Positions 9,491-18,595 are shown, numbered from the stretch's first letter. The stretch: DNA of 64,000 nt from Paenibacillus xylanexedens (GCF_007680605.1 NZ_VEIO01000004.1:208094-272093); one strand, 5' to 3'. Numbers and translations: made by a program. The notes: generated from the letters alone by a model not told the origin.

Positions 9491-11449
9491 TCAATCTCCT
9501 TTCCGTTGAAGGTGAATGGATAAGGTCACAACCAGCCCTTGCCCAGGACTGCCATCCACACTTAGTCCGCTGTCTTTTCCATACACCAGGTGCAGCCTTT
9601 GAGCGATATTGTGCAACCCCAGACTCTCCCCGGCATGACGATGCAGAATGGGATTAGCGGGTGGATGCACGTTTTTTCCAGAAACGGTCTGTCCAGAGAT
9701 AGAAGCATTTAACCGATCCAACTCCTCCTGTTCCATTCCTTTGCCGTTGTCCCGGACACTGATGAGCAGTTCCTGATCGAATAAAACGGCAGATACCCAG
9801 ATCATACCTCCCGTGCTACCGCCTGCTAGCCGTCCTTCGTTCCCATGGCAGATCGCATTTTCCACCAGCGGTTGCAGGATCAGCTTGGGAACAAGACAGT
9901 CGTTAACCTCTTCCTCCATGTCATAGATGATCTCCAATTCACCGTTGTAACGCACTTGCTGGATTCGTACATAAGAATCGACAAACGCCAGCTCTTCCCG
10001 CAGCGTCACCATGCGATCTGCCTTATCAATGGTATATCGCAGCAGCCTACCAAGCGCTGTTACCATTGCAGATACCTCGGTATGTCTCTGGCGGACAGCC
10101 ATCATGTTGATCGACTCCAGCGTGTTGTATATAAAATGAGGGTTCATCTGACTCTGCAGTGCCGACAGTTCTGCTTCCCGTTCCTGAATTTCGAGCATAT
10201 ACACCTCATGGAACAGGCGATGGATCTCCTCCATCATGCGGTTAAATCCTCTGCTAATCTGCCCCAGTTCATCACTGCTGTATTGGGTAACCCGCTGGCT
10301 GAAATCGCCCTGTTCCACCCGAATCATATGATGTTTCAGACGAATAAGCGGACGGGTGACCCTATACGATACCAGTACGGCGAGGATTGCTACAGCCGCC
10401 ATACAGAGAAGGGCAAGTCCCATCGTAAAGGTCAGCATCTCCCCCGACTCCTTTTGAATGACCGTAATTGGCGTCAGGCCGATCACGGACAACCCCGAAT
10501 ATCCTGAATGATGCTTTACATGGAGGTAGGAACGTCCATCCAGTGCTATCTTCTGATGATCCGCATAATCCTGAAGCTTTCCATGGGATAACAAAGGAGC
10601 ATAAGCGGATAACCCGTCCGTAGACGTTTTTTCAAAAATAAGACGTTGCTGGCTATCCACGATCATCAGACTTGCTTTTTGCTCAAAATTCAGGTTGGAT
10701 AATAGCTGTCCAAAAGCCTCCAGCCGGATATCGATCAAAATGTACCCCAGCCGCTGTAGCGTTCCCGGATCACGCAGCTCTCTGCCCACGGTGATGTATT
10801 CCGCTTCCTGACCACTTACGTAGTAGCCGGGAATATGCGGAGGAAGCAAGTGCCATATGCCTTCGGTGCCCCTCAATTCGGCAAACCATTTCTCTTGGCT
10901 GCCGTCCCAGACGGGTTTGACCGCAAGGGAGTCCAGATTGGAGAACAGAATGCCGCTATTGCTGAGCAGATGAATGCCTCGAATCTCTGGCCGATCATAG
11001 GCCTGAGCTGACGTATACAGCTTCATTTTCTGATAATCATCCGACCTCGCCCACGTCCCTGAACCCATCGCCCCATCGTACTCCCTCAGGATGCCAAGAA
11101 TGGTCTCGTCATAGAGCGGCAAGAGCGACAACCGCTCAAAATCCTTTAGCATCCGATTCAGATTTGTGTTGATCTGCCGCACCATATCAATGGTGAATTG
11201 CTCCGTCTTGCGATCGAGCGTCTGCGAAAAATGAACGTAGCTCATCACCCCCTGCAAGCTAAGCGGCAAGAGCGTCAATGCCAGAAAAAGCACTAGCAGC
11301 TTGGTGCGCAGGTTTATGCTTTTTCGAATTGAACTGAAACCTATGAAATCCCGAATAGAACGAAAACCACGCATGCTTTGAACACGCCGAAAACAACTAG
11401 AACAGATCGAACAAATTGCACGGATGAAATTCCACACCCTTTCTACCAT
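9491..11449 (-). CDS. YesM-like sensor histidine kinase
   Basis: 652 residues: an unusual basic N-terminal extension with an FRSIRDFIGFSSIRKS near-repeat, a membrane segment at about 50-70, an extracellular sensor region, a second membrane segment near 330-350, HAMP, the His_kinase core QSQMNPHFIYNTLESI (phospho-acceptor His) and a HATPase domain with VENAICHG and DNGKGM. AAGGAGG lies eleven bases before ATG 11449, which supports the long form. It forms a two-gene signalling unit with the regulator downstream. Confidence 0.93.
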   Translation of the reverse strand: MVERVWNFIRAICSICSSCFRRVQSMRGFRSIRDFIGFSSIRKSINLRTKLLVLFLALTLLPLSLQGVMSYVHFSQTLDRKTEQFTIDMVRQINTNLNRMLKDFERLSLLPLYDETILGILREYDGAMGSGTWARSDDYQKMKLYTSAQAYDRPEIRGIHLLSNSGILFSNLDSLAVKPVWDGSQEKWFAELRGTEGIWHLLPPHIPGYYVSGQEAEYITVGRELRDPGTLQRLGYILIDIRLEAFGQLLSNLNFEQKASLMIVDSQQRLIFEKTSTDGLSAYAPLLSHGKLQDYADHQKIALDGRSYLHVKHHSGYSGLSVIGLTPITVIQKESGEMLTFTMGLALLCMAAVAILAVLVSYRVTRPLIRLKHHMIRVEQGDFSQRVTQYSSDELGQISRGFNRMMEEIHRLFHEVYMLEIQEREAELSALQSQMNPHFIYNTLESINMMAVRQRHTEVSAMVTALGRLLRYTIDKADRMVTLREELAFVDSYVRIQQVRYNGELEIIYDMEEEVNDCLVPKLILQPLVENAICHGNEGRLAGGSTGGMIWVSAVLFDQELLISVRDNGKGMEQEELDRLNASISGQTVSGKNVHPPANPILHRHAGESLGLHNIAQRLHLVYGKDSGLSVDGSPGQGLVVTLSIHLQRKGD

Positions 11450-11695
11450 TAACTTGTCACCCTCCTTCGTTTCATTGTATGAACCCTAGCTGTTGTTCGA
11501 TGAAATGGTTCAAGCCGTTGGAACCAACAGATGCATCCATTCCGGGTGAATTGAGGTCATCATATCCCGTTTAGAGATGTCGCGACGATCCTGTAAGCTA
11601 TGGATTTAGTACGGAATTTCAAGAGGAAGTGGATGGGATGGAGGGATGTTCTGGGAGTATGTTGGGGGAGGGTGATGTATCTTTCGGAAAACATT

Positions 11696-11728
11696 AAAAA
11701 GCCGAATGCAATTTTGCAGTCGGCTTCT
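11696..11728 (-). terminator. Intrinsic terminator (second of a tandem pair)
   Basis: AAGCCGA/TCGGCTT stem with a TGCA inner pair; read on the minus strand it is followed by TTTTTAA. It lies just downstream of a similar hairpin at the end of the small Spo0E-like gene. The rest of the 11450-11756 gap shows nothing else. Confidence 0.65.
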
Positions 11729-11741
11729 TTTGGGTCACATC

Positions 11742-11771
11742 AAAAAACCGACTGCATTAAGCAATCGGTTG
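11742..11771 (-). terminator. Intrinsic terminator of Spo0E-like gene
   Basis: AACCGATTGC pairs with GCAGTCGGTT and, read on the minus strand, is followed by a T run. It overlaps the 3' end of the small gene ending at 11757. Confidence 0.75.
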
Positions 11772-11942
11772 TCTCTTTATCACATGTTTATATTGAAAAC
11801 GATAGTATTCATTGATTAGCTCATCCAACACCATGGACTGCTCGAGGACTTTGTTATCCTGCATGCCATGATTCTCCGCCAACCGACGTAACTTTTGCCT
11901 ATCCCGTTCAATTCGATCTTTAATCTGCATCGGTTCACCCAT
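11757..11942 (-). CDS. Spo0E-like sporulation regulatory protein
   Basis: About 61 residues, matching the Spo0E family of short helical-hairpin phosphatases that dephosphorylate Spo0A~P. The signature is VLEQSMVLDELINEYYR (compare the family's S-x-x-LD-x-LI-x-x-Y). ATG 11942 is chosen because AGGGGGTG lies about eight bases upstream; ATG 11951 is almost on top of it. A paralogue sits at 13989-14162. Both flank genes of the peptide-receptor island, consistent with control of sporulation or related development. Confidence 0.82.
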   Translation of the reverse strand: MGEPMQIKDRIERDRQKLRRLAENHGMQDNKVLEQSMVLDELINEYYRFQYKHVIKRQPIA

Positions 11943-12409
11943 AGCATGCACCCCCTCGTTTTATATCATTTTAGGATACATTGCCAAAAAATTCATATTT
12001 TATTCCTTTGCAAAATCAAATGATTGTTTGCAAAGGTTTAGTTTCATAAGTTAAGTATTTTTTTAAGTGCACATTAATCAAAAACACATACAACATATGG
12101 ATACGCAATCTTATGTTTTGTCCACATTTCGTGATCCATCCATCTTCACTAGAAATCTCAAACTATGATTTGGATGATCCTTATGTTTTTGTTCCTACTT
12201 GATTCAGAAACGCCGAATCCGGATTTACCCCATCACCCATTTTAATAAATGTCTCATATGATCCGCTAAAGGTGATTTTATCTTGATGAATAAAACCCAT
12301 TGATGTCGAATGCAATTCCTGTCATATCAATCTTTTTTTCTAATCGCTGCAAGGGTGATAGCTGTGGCGATTCGGTGTTAATTGCCTTAAATAATCAAAA
12401 CAAAAAGAA

Positions 12410-12522
12410 ATAGACCGCCCCAGCTAAGGTATGGTCTATCTCAGCTACCTATGCACAGCCACCACCCTTAGAAGCGGCTGTTGTAAAGAGTAGGGATGTT
12501 AGCGCATCCTTGCTCTTTTTTA
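12410..12522 (+). ncRNA. Candidate structured RNA with intrinsic terminator
   Basis: Three successive hairpins on the plus strand: ATAGACC/GGTCTAT (12410-12439), ACAGCC/GGCTGT (12455-12481), and a strong terminator (AAGAG...GGATG loop CATCC...CTCTT) followed by T6 at 12486-12522. A long-range CTAAGG/CCTTAG pair is also possible. No plus-strand gene ends here, so the terminator needs another transcript; a small RNA is the simplest explanation. A minus-strand reading frame overlaps it. The 5' end is unknown. Confidence 0.35.
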
Positions 12523-12673
12523 TTATCTTCAATTTAGCACAGTTTGTTGCACAAGTTAACTCTTTACTGGTAATTATTGTCGTACAATTTTGAGTAAAAG
12601 GCAAGTGGCAAAGCTGGTAGATAATTTCTTTCTCATCAGGAATACCTTGTATTTCTGACGGGCGTTTAATCAC
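12449..12673 (-). CDS. Possible small Cys-containing peptide, C-terminus SKGGGCA
   Basis: A frame of 74 codons from GTG 12673 with five cysteines and a C-terminus TTAASKGGGCA. No good ribosome site precedes it, and the frame continues upstream without a start to a TAG near 12735, so it may be a truncated gene or spurious. An internal TTG start would give a short basic/hydrophobic peptide ending in GGGCA, which recalls the GGG tail of the peptide encoded at 18661-18792. It overlaps the plus-strand hairpins described above. Low confidence. Confidence 0.25.
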   Translation of the reverse strand: MIKRPSEIQGIPDEKEIIYQLCHLPFTQNCTTIITSKELTCATNCAKLKIIKKSKDALTSLLFTTAASKGGGCA

Positions 12674-12742
12674 ATTCGCGATCAGATCAAATAAAATCGT
12701 TTTGACGGAAACATTTTTTTGTTGCTACAATTCAGAAAACAG

Positions 12743-12780
12743 AGCTGTCCCTAGCCAATTTTATGACTTATGGGACAGCC
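12743..12780 (-). terminator. Terminator-like hairpin after small membrane gene
   Basis: GCTGTCCC (12744-12751) pairs with GGGACAGC (12772-12779). It lies just downstream of the minus-strand gene ending at 12786; the T tract is imperfect. Confidence 0.5.
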
Positions 12781-12785
12781 CTGCC

Positions 12786-13055
12786 TTATTTATTTCGTAA
12801 TGAATTTGCTAAATACAACATTAACATCCCTAAAAATATCAATAATATTCCTTCAATTTTATACGACCAAATCTCTGAGTTTATAAAACTACCAAGGATA
12901 TCAAAGGTATCAGACTTTACATTTTGGTATTCTGCCAAAACCAACATAGCTTTGTCCATACCCCAATCAGTACTTTGAGCAATAAACTGAAATCCAATAA
13001 CAAATAATACAATAGAACATATAAAAGGCACTAAGGAATTCATTTTACTTTTCAA
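12786..13055 (-). CDS. Small two-helix membrane protein, unknown function
   Basis: 89 residues with hydrophobic segments at about 9-26 and 66-83, separated by a polar, acidic loop, and a basic C-terminus. TTG 13055 is the start because AAAGGAG lies about nine bases upstream; the next ATG (13043) is too far from it. It follows the secreted-protein gene at 13134-13820 by about 80 bp in the same direction and could protect against or help export that protein, which is only inference. I do not recognise the family. Confidence 0.6.
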   Translation of the reverse strand: MKSKMNSLVPFICSIVLFVIGFQFIAQSTDWGMDKAMLVLAEYQNVKSDTFDILGSFINSEIWSYKIEGILLIFLGMLMLYLANSLRNK

Positions 13056-13133
13056 ATTTAAATTCTCCTTTAGTAATATAGTATCGCTATTGTATGCGTT
13101 ATTATATTACCAAAATTATGAAATTAAGTCTAG

Positions 13134-13820
13134 TTACCAGCCAGTAGTATCTTGCCAGTAAAAGTATAACCCCGTTGGTTCTTTATACTCATAAGTACCA
13201 ATATAAGAATCAGAAAAAAAGCCTTGTTTCCATATCTGAAACGAGTAGTAGTTATATGTTGGTGCGCAGTAAATGGTATATGTTTTATTCGCAGGAATTT
13301 GGATTGGGCCATATGTTTTGTTAAAGTTACGAGTTGCCTGGTAGGTCGTGCCTAACTTCGCAGCAATCTCTGCACCTCCCAACCCTGCTTTAGAAGAAAT
13401 TTCAGCAGAGAACGTAGTAGCCACACCATCAACAACAGACAAGGACAAAGGAGCTGGACCTTTTCCAACTGCACGCTCAATAACGTTTCCAGTAATTTGG
13501 GTCATATCAATGTTTTTCAGATAGACATCTCCTAACGCAGAAGGAAGCACCTGATCGCTTGATAGATTGGAACGCGTCTTATCAAAAGGAACATAATACC
13601 CTGCAATAATTGTTTCAGAATCAAGTCCTTGTGAAATAGCTTTTTCTTTAAAATTAGGATCAAAAATACCTATTGTAGATGTTTGAGAAATTTCATTATT
13701 AATCATTATTTCAGGCGTATTTGTACTTAAATCTTGTCCTTCAGATGAAGCAGCTGCCACCGTTGAATATAAGGAAGAAATCATAATTGCTGTTAATAAA
13801 ATTTTTCCGTAATTTTTCAT
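13134..13820 (-). CDS. Secreted protein, unknown function
   Basis: 228 residues with a clear signal peptide (basic start, ILLTAIMISSLYSTVAAA, then SSEGQ). The mature part is Ser/Thr/Asn/Tyr rich and predicted beta-type, with an aromatic C-terminal third (YTIYCAPTYNYYSFQIW, GLYFYWQDTTGW). GGAGG eight bases before ATG 13820 fixes the start; the longer frame from 13835 includes that site. There are no recognised catalytic motifs. It is AT-rich, like the surrounding island. A beta-rich extracellular or toxin-like role is possible but not shown. Confidence 0.65.
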   Translation of the reverse strand: MKNYGKILLTAIMISSLYSTVAAASSEGQDLSTNTPEIMINNEISQTSTIGIFDPNFKEKAISQGLDSETIIAGYYVPFDKTRSNLSSDQVLPSALGDVYLKNIDMTQITGNVIERAVGKGPAPLSLSVVDGVATTFSAEISSKAGLGGAEIAAKLGTTYQATRNFNKTYGPIQIPANKTYTIYCAPTYNYYSFQIWKQGFFSDSYIGTYEYKEPTGLYFYWQDTTGW

Positions 13821-13988
13821 AGATAAAACCTCCATTTTTTATAATTGTGAATGGGCCCGAAACAATTATATAATTGTTTTCAAAAGAAACTTAAACATAC
13901 TTTTTATGAATAATAATACAATTTTATCTTAACCATCCAAATACTATGTTTAGTATGAGTACGTTTTTGGTTAACTTTACAAAACTTT

Positions 13989-14162
13989 TTATCGCTTCAT
14001 GCTCATCCCTAAGAAACTCCGATTATACTCATTAATTAGCTCATCCAACGCCATAGACTGCTCAAGCACTTTCACATTCGGGATTCCATATTGATCTATC
14101 AAGCGACTCAACTCTTGCCGACCTTGCTCGATTTGGTCTTTTAAGATACTCAGTTCTCTCAT
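13989..14162 (-). CDS. Spo0E-like sporulation regulatory protein (second copy)
   Basis: 57 residues, with VLEQSMALDELINEYNR, nearly identical to the motif at 11757-11942. ATG 14162 is preceded by AGAGGGG at good spacing, and the upstream context (GGGGT-ACATGCC-ATG) mirrors the first copy. The longer frame starting at 14300 has no recognisable features before this Met. It lies just downstream of the receptor array but is separated from it by a terminator at 14331-14360. Confidence 0.8.
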   Translation of the reverse strand: MRELSILKDQIEQGRQELSRLIDQYGIPNVKVLEQSMALDELINEYNRSFLGMSMKR

Positions 14163-14330
14163 GGCATGTACCCCTCTAGGAGATTCTAGAAAACTTTTAA
14201 AATAAGTATGTTGTTTAGTTTTGCTAATGATGGAAAGTACTTTTAAGAACATATTATGTTTTGCATAATACTGTAAAAATAATTCTTTAGAAAAAGGCAT
14301 CGCGCTCTATCTTTTCAAGAAAGTAAAAAT

Positions 14331-14360
14331 AAAAAATAGCCTACTGGTTGCAGTAGGCTA
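14331..14360 (-). terminator. Terminator of the receptor gene array
   Basis: Perfect 10-bp stem TAGCCTACTG/CAGTAGGCTA followed by TTTTTTA on the minus strand, directly after the last receptor gene. Confidence 0.85.
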
Positions 14361-14362
14361 AA

Positions 14363-15709
14363 CTATAAACTCGCTTCTATATAAATATTATCTATTAGTA
14401 TTCTATATTTATCATGATCTTGATTAGTTAAATGCTCCTTAAACTGCCCATAGAGATTTACACATTTTGAGATCAGAACGTCATCTTTGACAAAAATACT
14501 TAACTCTAAACTTGTTAACAGAGAAGTAGCTCCGAGTTCAAACCTCTTCTTGTTAAAGTAGTAAAAAGCCAATTCGTAGAATAGCACCACTCTTCGATAA
14601 TACCAACTCTGTATAGTGTATCTTCCTTGTGAACGTACGTCACTGAATTTAGCATCGATTTGAGCTTTAAATCTAATCAACACCTCATCTATATCATATT
14701 GATATCTATTTGCTGATTGAAGAATTTTGACCATTGCAGGGAGAATTTCCTCTTCACTATGTTCAATGTAAGTGATGTATTCAGGGATGACCTCTTTTCT
14801 TCCCATCATGACTTTATACAAACATTTGTTGAATTTCGCCCATTCTCTAAATTTATGAAGAACTTCATAATCTGCATAAACTTTCGCTTCATTCTCAATG
14901 ATTTTCTCATATATATCAGTGTACTTTAAGGCTTCTTTGTAATTTTTAGCATAATCACAATAGTTAGAAAAAAGTAAGTTGGCATAGGCTTTGTATACGA
15001 AGAAAGGATATTGAGATTTAGATACACGCTTTTTAGTTTGTTTCATAGCCAGGTTAGCTCGTCTCTCAAGTTCTTGCGATAAATCCTTCATTTTATTCCA
15101 CTCATGCAACCCCCAGTAAGCATTCGCCAAATCCTTAATTGCATCCAATTGATAGTCCTGATCTAATCGCTCTATAAAAGGTTCAAACTTTGAAATAATT
15201 CTTCTGTTTTCTTTTTGGTCATAACCCATACTAATCAGAAATATACGATACTGACACATAGCCAAGCGTTCAGAGTGCTGATATTTTTCGCATTCAGACA
15301 CACATTGATACAGAATAAGCGCTGCTTGCTTCATTCCTTTGTTACATAAATCTTCGGCTACTTCAAACAACTCATCTATATATGAATGATCATCTGTCAC
15401 ATGAGTAATGACTTGTTGAATAATATCCAGCTTGTCAAGCTCAGCGCAACGGTATATAAACGGTTCTAAACGTCTCCAATGGGGTGCAGACTCAATAAAA
15501 CATTCCACACCATACACATCATAAAAGTACCCCTGTTCCAAACCCATTGCAGAGGCAATCTGGTCTAGTTGGTTCATTGAAATAAGCCTAGTTCCTTTGA
15601 TGATCGCACTTAATGTGCCCACATTAATGTCAGCGATTTCTGAAAATTGCTGTAGTTTATATCCCTTATTCTTCAAGTGATTTTCAATATAGGAACGTAT
15701 ATTGGACAT
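14363..15709 (-). CDS. AimR/Alo-like HTH-TPR peptide receptor (array copy 1)
   Basis: 448 residues: N-terminal XRE-type helix-turn-helix (KLQQFSEIADINVGTLSAII) and a long all-helical TPR-like region. ATG 15709 is chosen to match the paralogue's MSNIRSYIE start; a GTG nine bases upstream is possible. Residues 1-115 are almost identical to the neighbour at 15743, whereas the C-terminal half diverges, the pattern expected when DNA binding is kept and ligand recognition changes. It is the promoter-distal gene of a three-receptor operon (24-29 bp gaps). No peptide gene is visible after it. Confidence 0.8.
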   Translation of the reverse strand: MSNIRSYIENHLKNKGYKLQQFSEIADINVGTLSAIIKGTRLISMNQLDQIASAMGLEQGYFYDVYGVECFIESAPHWRRLEPFIYRCAELDKLDIIQQVITHVTDDHSYIDELFEVAEDLCNKGMKQAALILYQCVSECEKYQHSERLAMCQYRIFLISMGYDQKENRRIISKFEPFIERLDQDYQLDAIKDLANAYWGLHEWNKMKDLSQELERRANLAMKQTKKRVSKSQYPFFVYKAYANLLFSNYCDYAKNYKEALKYTDIYEKIIENEAKVYADYEVLHKFREWAKFNKCLYKVMMGRKEVIPEYITYIEHSEEEILPAMVKILQSANRYQYDIDEVLIRFKAQIDAKFSDVRSQGRYTIQSWYYRRVVLFYELAFYYFNKKRFELGATSLLTSLELSIFVKDDVLISKCVNLYGQFKEHLTNQDHDKYRILIDNIYIEASL

Positions 15710-15742
15710 TTCCTTCACCGCCCCTCCCCAGATATTTCATTA

Positions 15743-17098
15743 TCAAAAAGTTGGTGTGCTTAACTTTTCTATTACATTTTTATACTTTTCCATTTGTGTT
15801 TCATCGGCTTCGCTCCGATACTCCCCGTACATATCCAAACATTTAATGCACATCAGATCATCTTTACTTAAAGAAGAGAGCTCTAAACATACAAGTAAGG
15901 CATCCATTCCAAATGAATAATTACGTTTTTTCATTTGATACCTTGCCAATTCATAATAAAATTCTTGATGCACGCGGTTAAACATTTGATCGTTATATCC
16001 ACTTTTATTGTGCATATCCGTATTAATTAATTTGATCTGATTTTCGAATCGAATTAAAGCATAGTCAATGTTAAAGGAATACTGATTAGCCGACTGCAAA
16101 ATATTAACCAATCCAGCTAATATTTCTGAAGGGTTGTTTTCGATATAATCCAAATAAGCATCTATTACATTTTCTTGACCAAGCATTAATTGGTACAACA
16201 GTCGATTACCCTCCCCCCATTTTTTGAATAAATCTATTATTTCTTGATCCTCTTGTGTAGGATTCTCAATTTCAATTATCCTCATGTATTTCTGCATATA
16301 CTTTATGGCCTTATCAAATTCCCCGCCGGTCTCATATACAGTCGATATCATTAAGTTTGCATAGGCTGTATATGTAAAAAGAGGATAGGCTGTTAGCCTT
16401 CTTTTATTTTTTCGCCTACGGGATTGTATTTCTAATTGAAATTCAGCTTTCCGTTCCAGTTCCCGTGCCCATGCATCAACCTTATCCCACAAATGTATCG
16501 TCATATACACGTTAGCCAAGTCTTTAATTGCATCCAATTGCACTTCTTCATTTAATTTATCAATATACAGTTCGAACTTTACTGCTGCATTAAGATTATC
16601 ATATTTACTCAGTGTTTTATGAAGCAAGAAAATGCGGTATTGGCAAAGGGCCAACCGCTCCGAGTGTTGATACTTCTCACTGCCGGCCACACATTTATAT
16701 AAAATGAGTGCCGCTTCATTTATGCTTTTATTAAAGAGACTCTCTGCCACATTAAATAACTCATCAATATAGGATTGATCGTCTGTTACATGAGTAATGA
16801 CTTGTTGTATAATATCCAGCTTACCAAGTTCAGCACAACGATATATAAACGGTTCTAATCGCCTCCAATGGGGCGCAGATTCAATAAAACATTCAACTCC
16901 ATATATTTCATAAAAGTATCCCTCTTCCAAACCCAATGCTGATGTGATTTGGTCTAGTTGATTCATTGACATAAGTCTAGTTCCTTTGATGATCGCACTT
17001 AATGTACCAACATTAATGTCAGCCATTTCTGAAAATTGCTGTAGCTTATATCCCTTATTCTTCAAGTAATCTTCAATATAGGAACGTATATTGGACAT
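15743..17098 (-). CDS. AimR/Alo-like HTH-TPR peptide receptor (array copy 2)
   Basis: 451 residues, same architecture: HTH at about 15-50 (QFSEMADINVGTLSAII), the family segment ESAPHWRRLEPFIYRCAEL, then KYQHSERLALCQYRIFLLHK and further helical repeats. GGGGAGGA lies eleven bases before ATG 17098. Its N-terminus resembles copy 1 while its middle (LHKTLSKYDNLNAAVKFE) resembles copy 3, indicating mosaic descent within the array. Function inferred from the RRNPP/AimR family: a cytoplasmic transcription regulator switched by an imported oligopeptide. Confidence 0.8.
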   Translation of the reverse strand: MSNIRSYIEDYLKNKGYKLQQFSEMADINVGTLSAIIKGTRLMSMNQLDQITSALGLEEGYFYEIYGVECFIESAPHWRRLEPFIYRCAELGKLDIIQQVITHVTDDQSYIDELFNVAESLFNKSINEAALILYKCVAGSEKYQHSERLALCQYRIFLLHKTLSKYDNLNAAVKFELYIDKLNEEVQLDAIKDLANVYMTIHLWDKVDAWARELERKAEFQLEIQSRRRKNKRRLTAYPLFTYTAYANLMISTVYETGGEFDKAIKYMQKYMRIIEIENPTQEDQEIIDLFKKWGEGNRLLYQLMLGQENVIDAYLDYIENNPSEILAGLVNILQSANQYSFNIDYALIRFENQIKLINTDMHNKSGYNDQMFNRVHQEFYYELARYQMKKRNYSFGMDALLVCLELSSLSKDDLMCIKCLDMYGEYRSEADETQMEKYKNVIEKLSTPTF

Positions 17099-17127
17099 TG
17101 TCTTTATAGTCCTCCCCAGATTTTTTA

Positions 17128-18498
17128 CTATTGAAAAGTCGGTACACTTAACTTATCTATTAGTTTTGCATACTGCTCTTCCTGGGTCTTACTGGCCTGA
17201 TCTCTATATTTTCCGTATAAATCAATGCATTTGATACACATCATGTCATCATTACTTGAGACAGATCGTTCGAAACTAGTAATTAAATGTTCGATCCCCT
17301 GCTGGATTTGGTTTTGACTTAATCTGTATTTTGCTAGTTCGTAAAATAAGCGTATATATCTAAGATTCAATGTCTCCTCGTTGTATGTCCCCTTTACATA
17401 ATTTTCCACTTTTATGTTATTTATATGAGTTTTAAATTTATCTAATGCCCTGTCAATATCGTATGAGCACTGGTTAGCAGCCTTCACAATATATACGAAT
17501 GCTGTTAAGATTTCTTTAGAATTGGCATTTAGGTAGCTTAAATAATCATCTAGAATATTGAAATCGCCCAACAATAATGTATATAAATATCGATTGCCCT
17601 CAGCCCAGCCCTTGAATCGCTCTATCAATTCTTGCTCTTCCTCTGTCGGGTTTTCAATTTCATCCATAATATCCTCATAAACATCTGTGTACTTCAAAGC
17701 CTGCCTGTATTGTTTACGTTTTTCGGATACAGTTGCCTTTAACAAATTTGCATAAGCTCTATAACTAAATATTGGGTAAAATGAGACTCTTGGTTTGGTT
17801 TTCCTCTTGCCGGAGCGAAAGTGTAGTTGAAACTCAACTCTTTGTTCCAACTTTTCAGCCAAATCTAATACTCTATCCCACACATGTATAGTTGCATAAA
17901 GATTTGCTACATCCTTGATAGCATCTAATTGTACTTCCTCATTTAATTTTTCAATATAAGGTTCAAACTTTATTGCCGCTTTAAGATTATCAAATTTGCT
18001 CAGTGTTTTATGAAGCAGGAAAATGCGGTACTGGCATAAGGCCAACCGCTCTGAGTGTTGATATTTCTCACTGTCTGCAACACACTCATATAAAATAAGA
18101 GCTGCTTCATTTAAACCTCTCGCAAAGAAGCCTTCAGCTACTTCAAATAACTCTTCTATATAAGATCGATCGTCCGTTACATGAGTGATAACTTTTTGTA
18201 TACAATGCAATTTACCTAGTTCAGCACACTCGTATAGGTATGGTTCCAAACGTCTCCAGTGGGGCGCAGATTCAATGAAGGACTCTACTCCGTAAGTTTC
18301 ATAAAAATAACCTTTTTCTAATCCCATTGCAGAAGTAATTTGATTCAGTTGGTTTATAGACATTGGTCTGCTACCCTTAAGAATAGCGCTTAATGTCCCA
18401 ACATTAATTCCTGTAATATCGGAAAAATGTTGCAACTTGAGATTTTGTTCTCTCATATATTTCTCAATATGTGTTCTTATTGTAGGTACCAATTCCAT
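17128..18498 (-). CDS. AimR/Alo-like HTH-TPR peptide receptor (array copy 3)
   Basis: 456 residues; HTH around HFSDITGINVGTLSAILKGS, conserved ESAPHWRRLEPYLYECAEL and SEKYQHSERLALCQYRIF, and TPR-like C-terminus. ATG 18498 follows GGAGGTG by six bases; the longer frame includes that site. It is the first gene of the three-receptor operon, expressed from TTGACC-N17-TAAAAT at 18554-18582. That promoter is nearly the same as the promoter of copy 4. No peptide frame was found at its 3' end. Confidence 0.8.
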   Translation of the reverse strand: MELVPTIRTHIEKYMREQNLKLQHFSDITGINVGTLSAILKGSRPMSINQLNQITSAMGLEKGYFYETYGVESFIESAPHWRRLEPYLYECAELGKLHCIQKVITHVTDDRSYIEELFEVAEGFFARGLNEAALILYECVADSEKYQHSERLALCQYRIFLLHKTLSKFDNLKAAIKFEPYIEKLNEEVQLDAIKDVANLYATIHVWDRVLDLAEKLEQRVEFQLHFRSGKRKTKPRVSFYPIFSYRAYANLLKATVSEKRKQYRQALKYTDVYEDIMDEIENPTEEEQELIERFKGWAEGNRYLYTLLLGDFNILDDYLSYLNANSKEILTAFVYIVKAANQCSYDIDRALDKFKTHINNIKVENYVKGTYNEETLNLRYIRLFYELAKYRLSQNQIQQGIEHLITSFERSVSSNDDMMCIKCIDLYGKYRDQASKTQEEQYAKLIDKLSVPTFQ

Positions 18499-18553
18499 TA
18501 TGACACCTCCGCCATCCAAACCACTTATATTTCAATTTGATATAATAAATGTT

Positions 18554-18582
18554 ATTTTAATCCTGTATTTTACATTGGTCAA
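18554..18582 (-). promoter_or_regulatory. SigA-type promoter of the three-receptor operon
   Basis: -35 TTGACC (18577-18582), 17-bp spacer, -10 TAAAAT (18554-18559), about 50 bp before ATG 18498. The spacer carries TGTAAAATACAGGAT, shared with the promoter at 20195-20223 apart from two bases, so the spacer may be a common operator. Confidence 0.75.
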
Positions 18583-18595
18583 TCTATGAAAAGAC

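Noticed and set aside
11600..11815. 71-codon plus-strand frame
   Set aside because: It reads through two tandem terminators and overlaps the Spo0E-like gene; no ribosome site.
13989..14300. Longer version of the second Spo0E-like gene from ATG 14300
   Set aside because: The first 46 codons have no family similarity and the best ribosome site serves ATG 14162.
15690..15760. Short frame beginning ATG-AAA-TAT between receptor copies 2 and 1 as a second peptide gene
   Set aside because: It encodes a polar 18-residue chain with no hydrophobic leader and only covers the ribosome site of the next gene.
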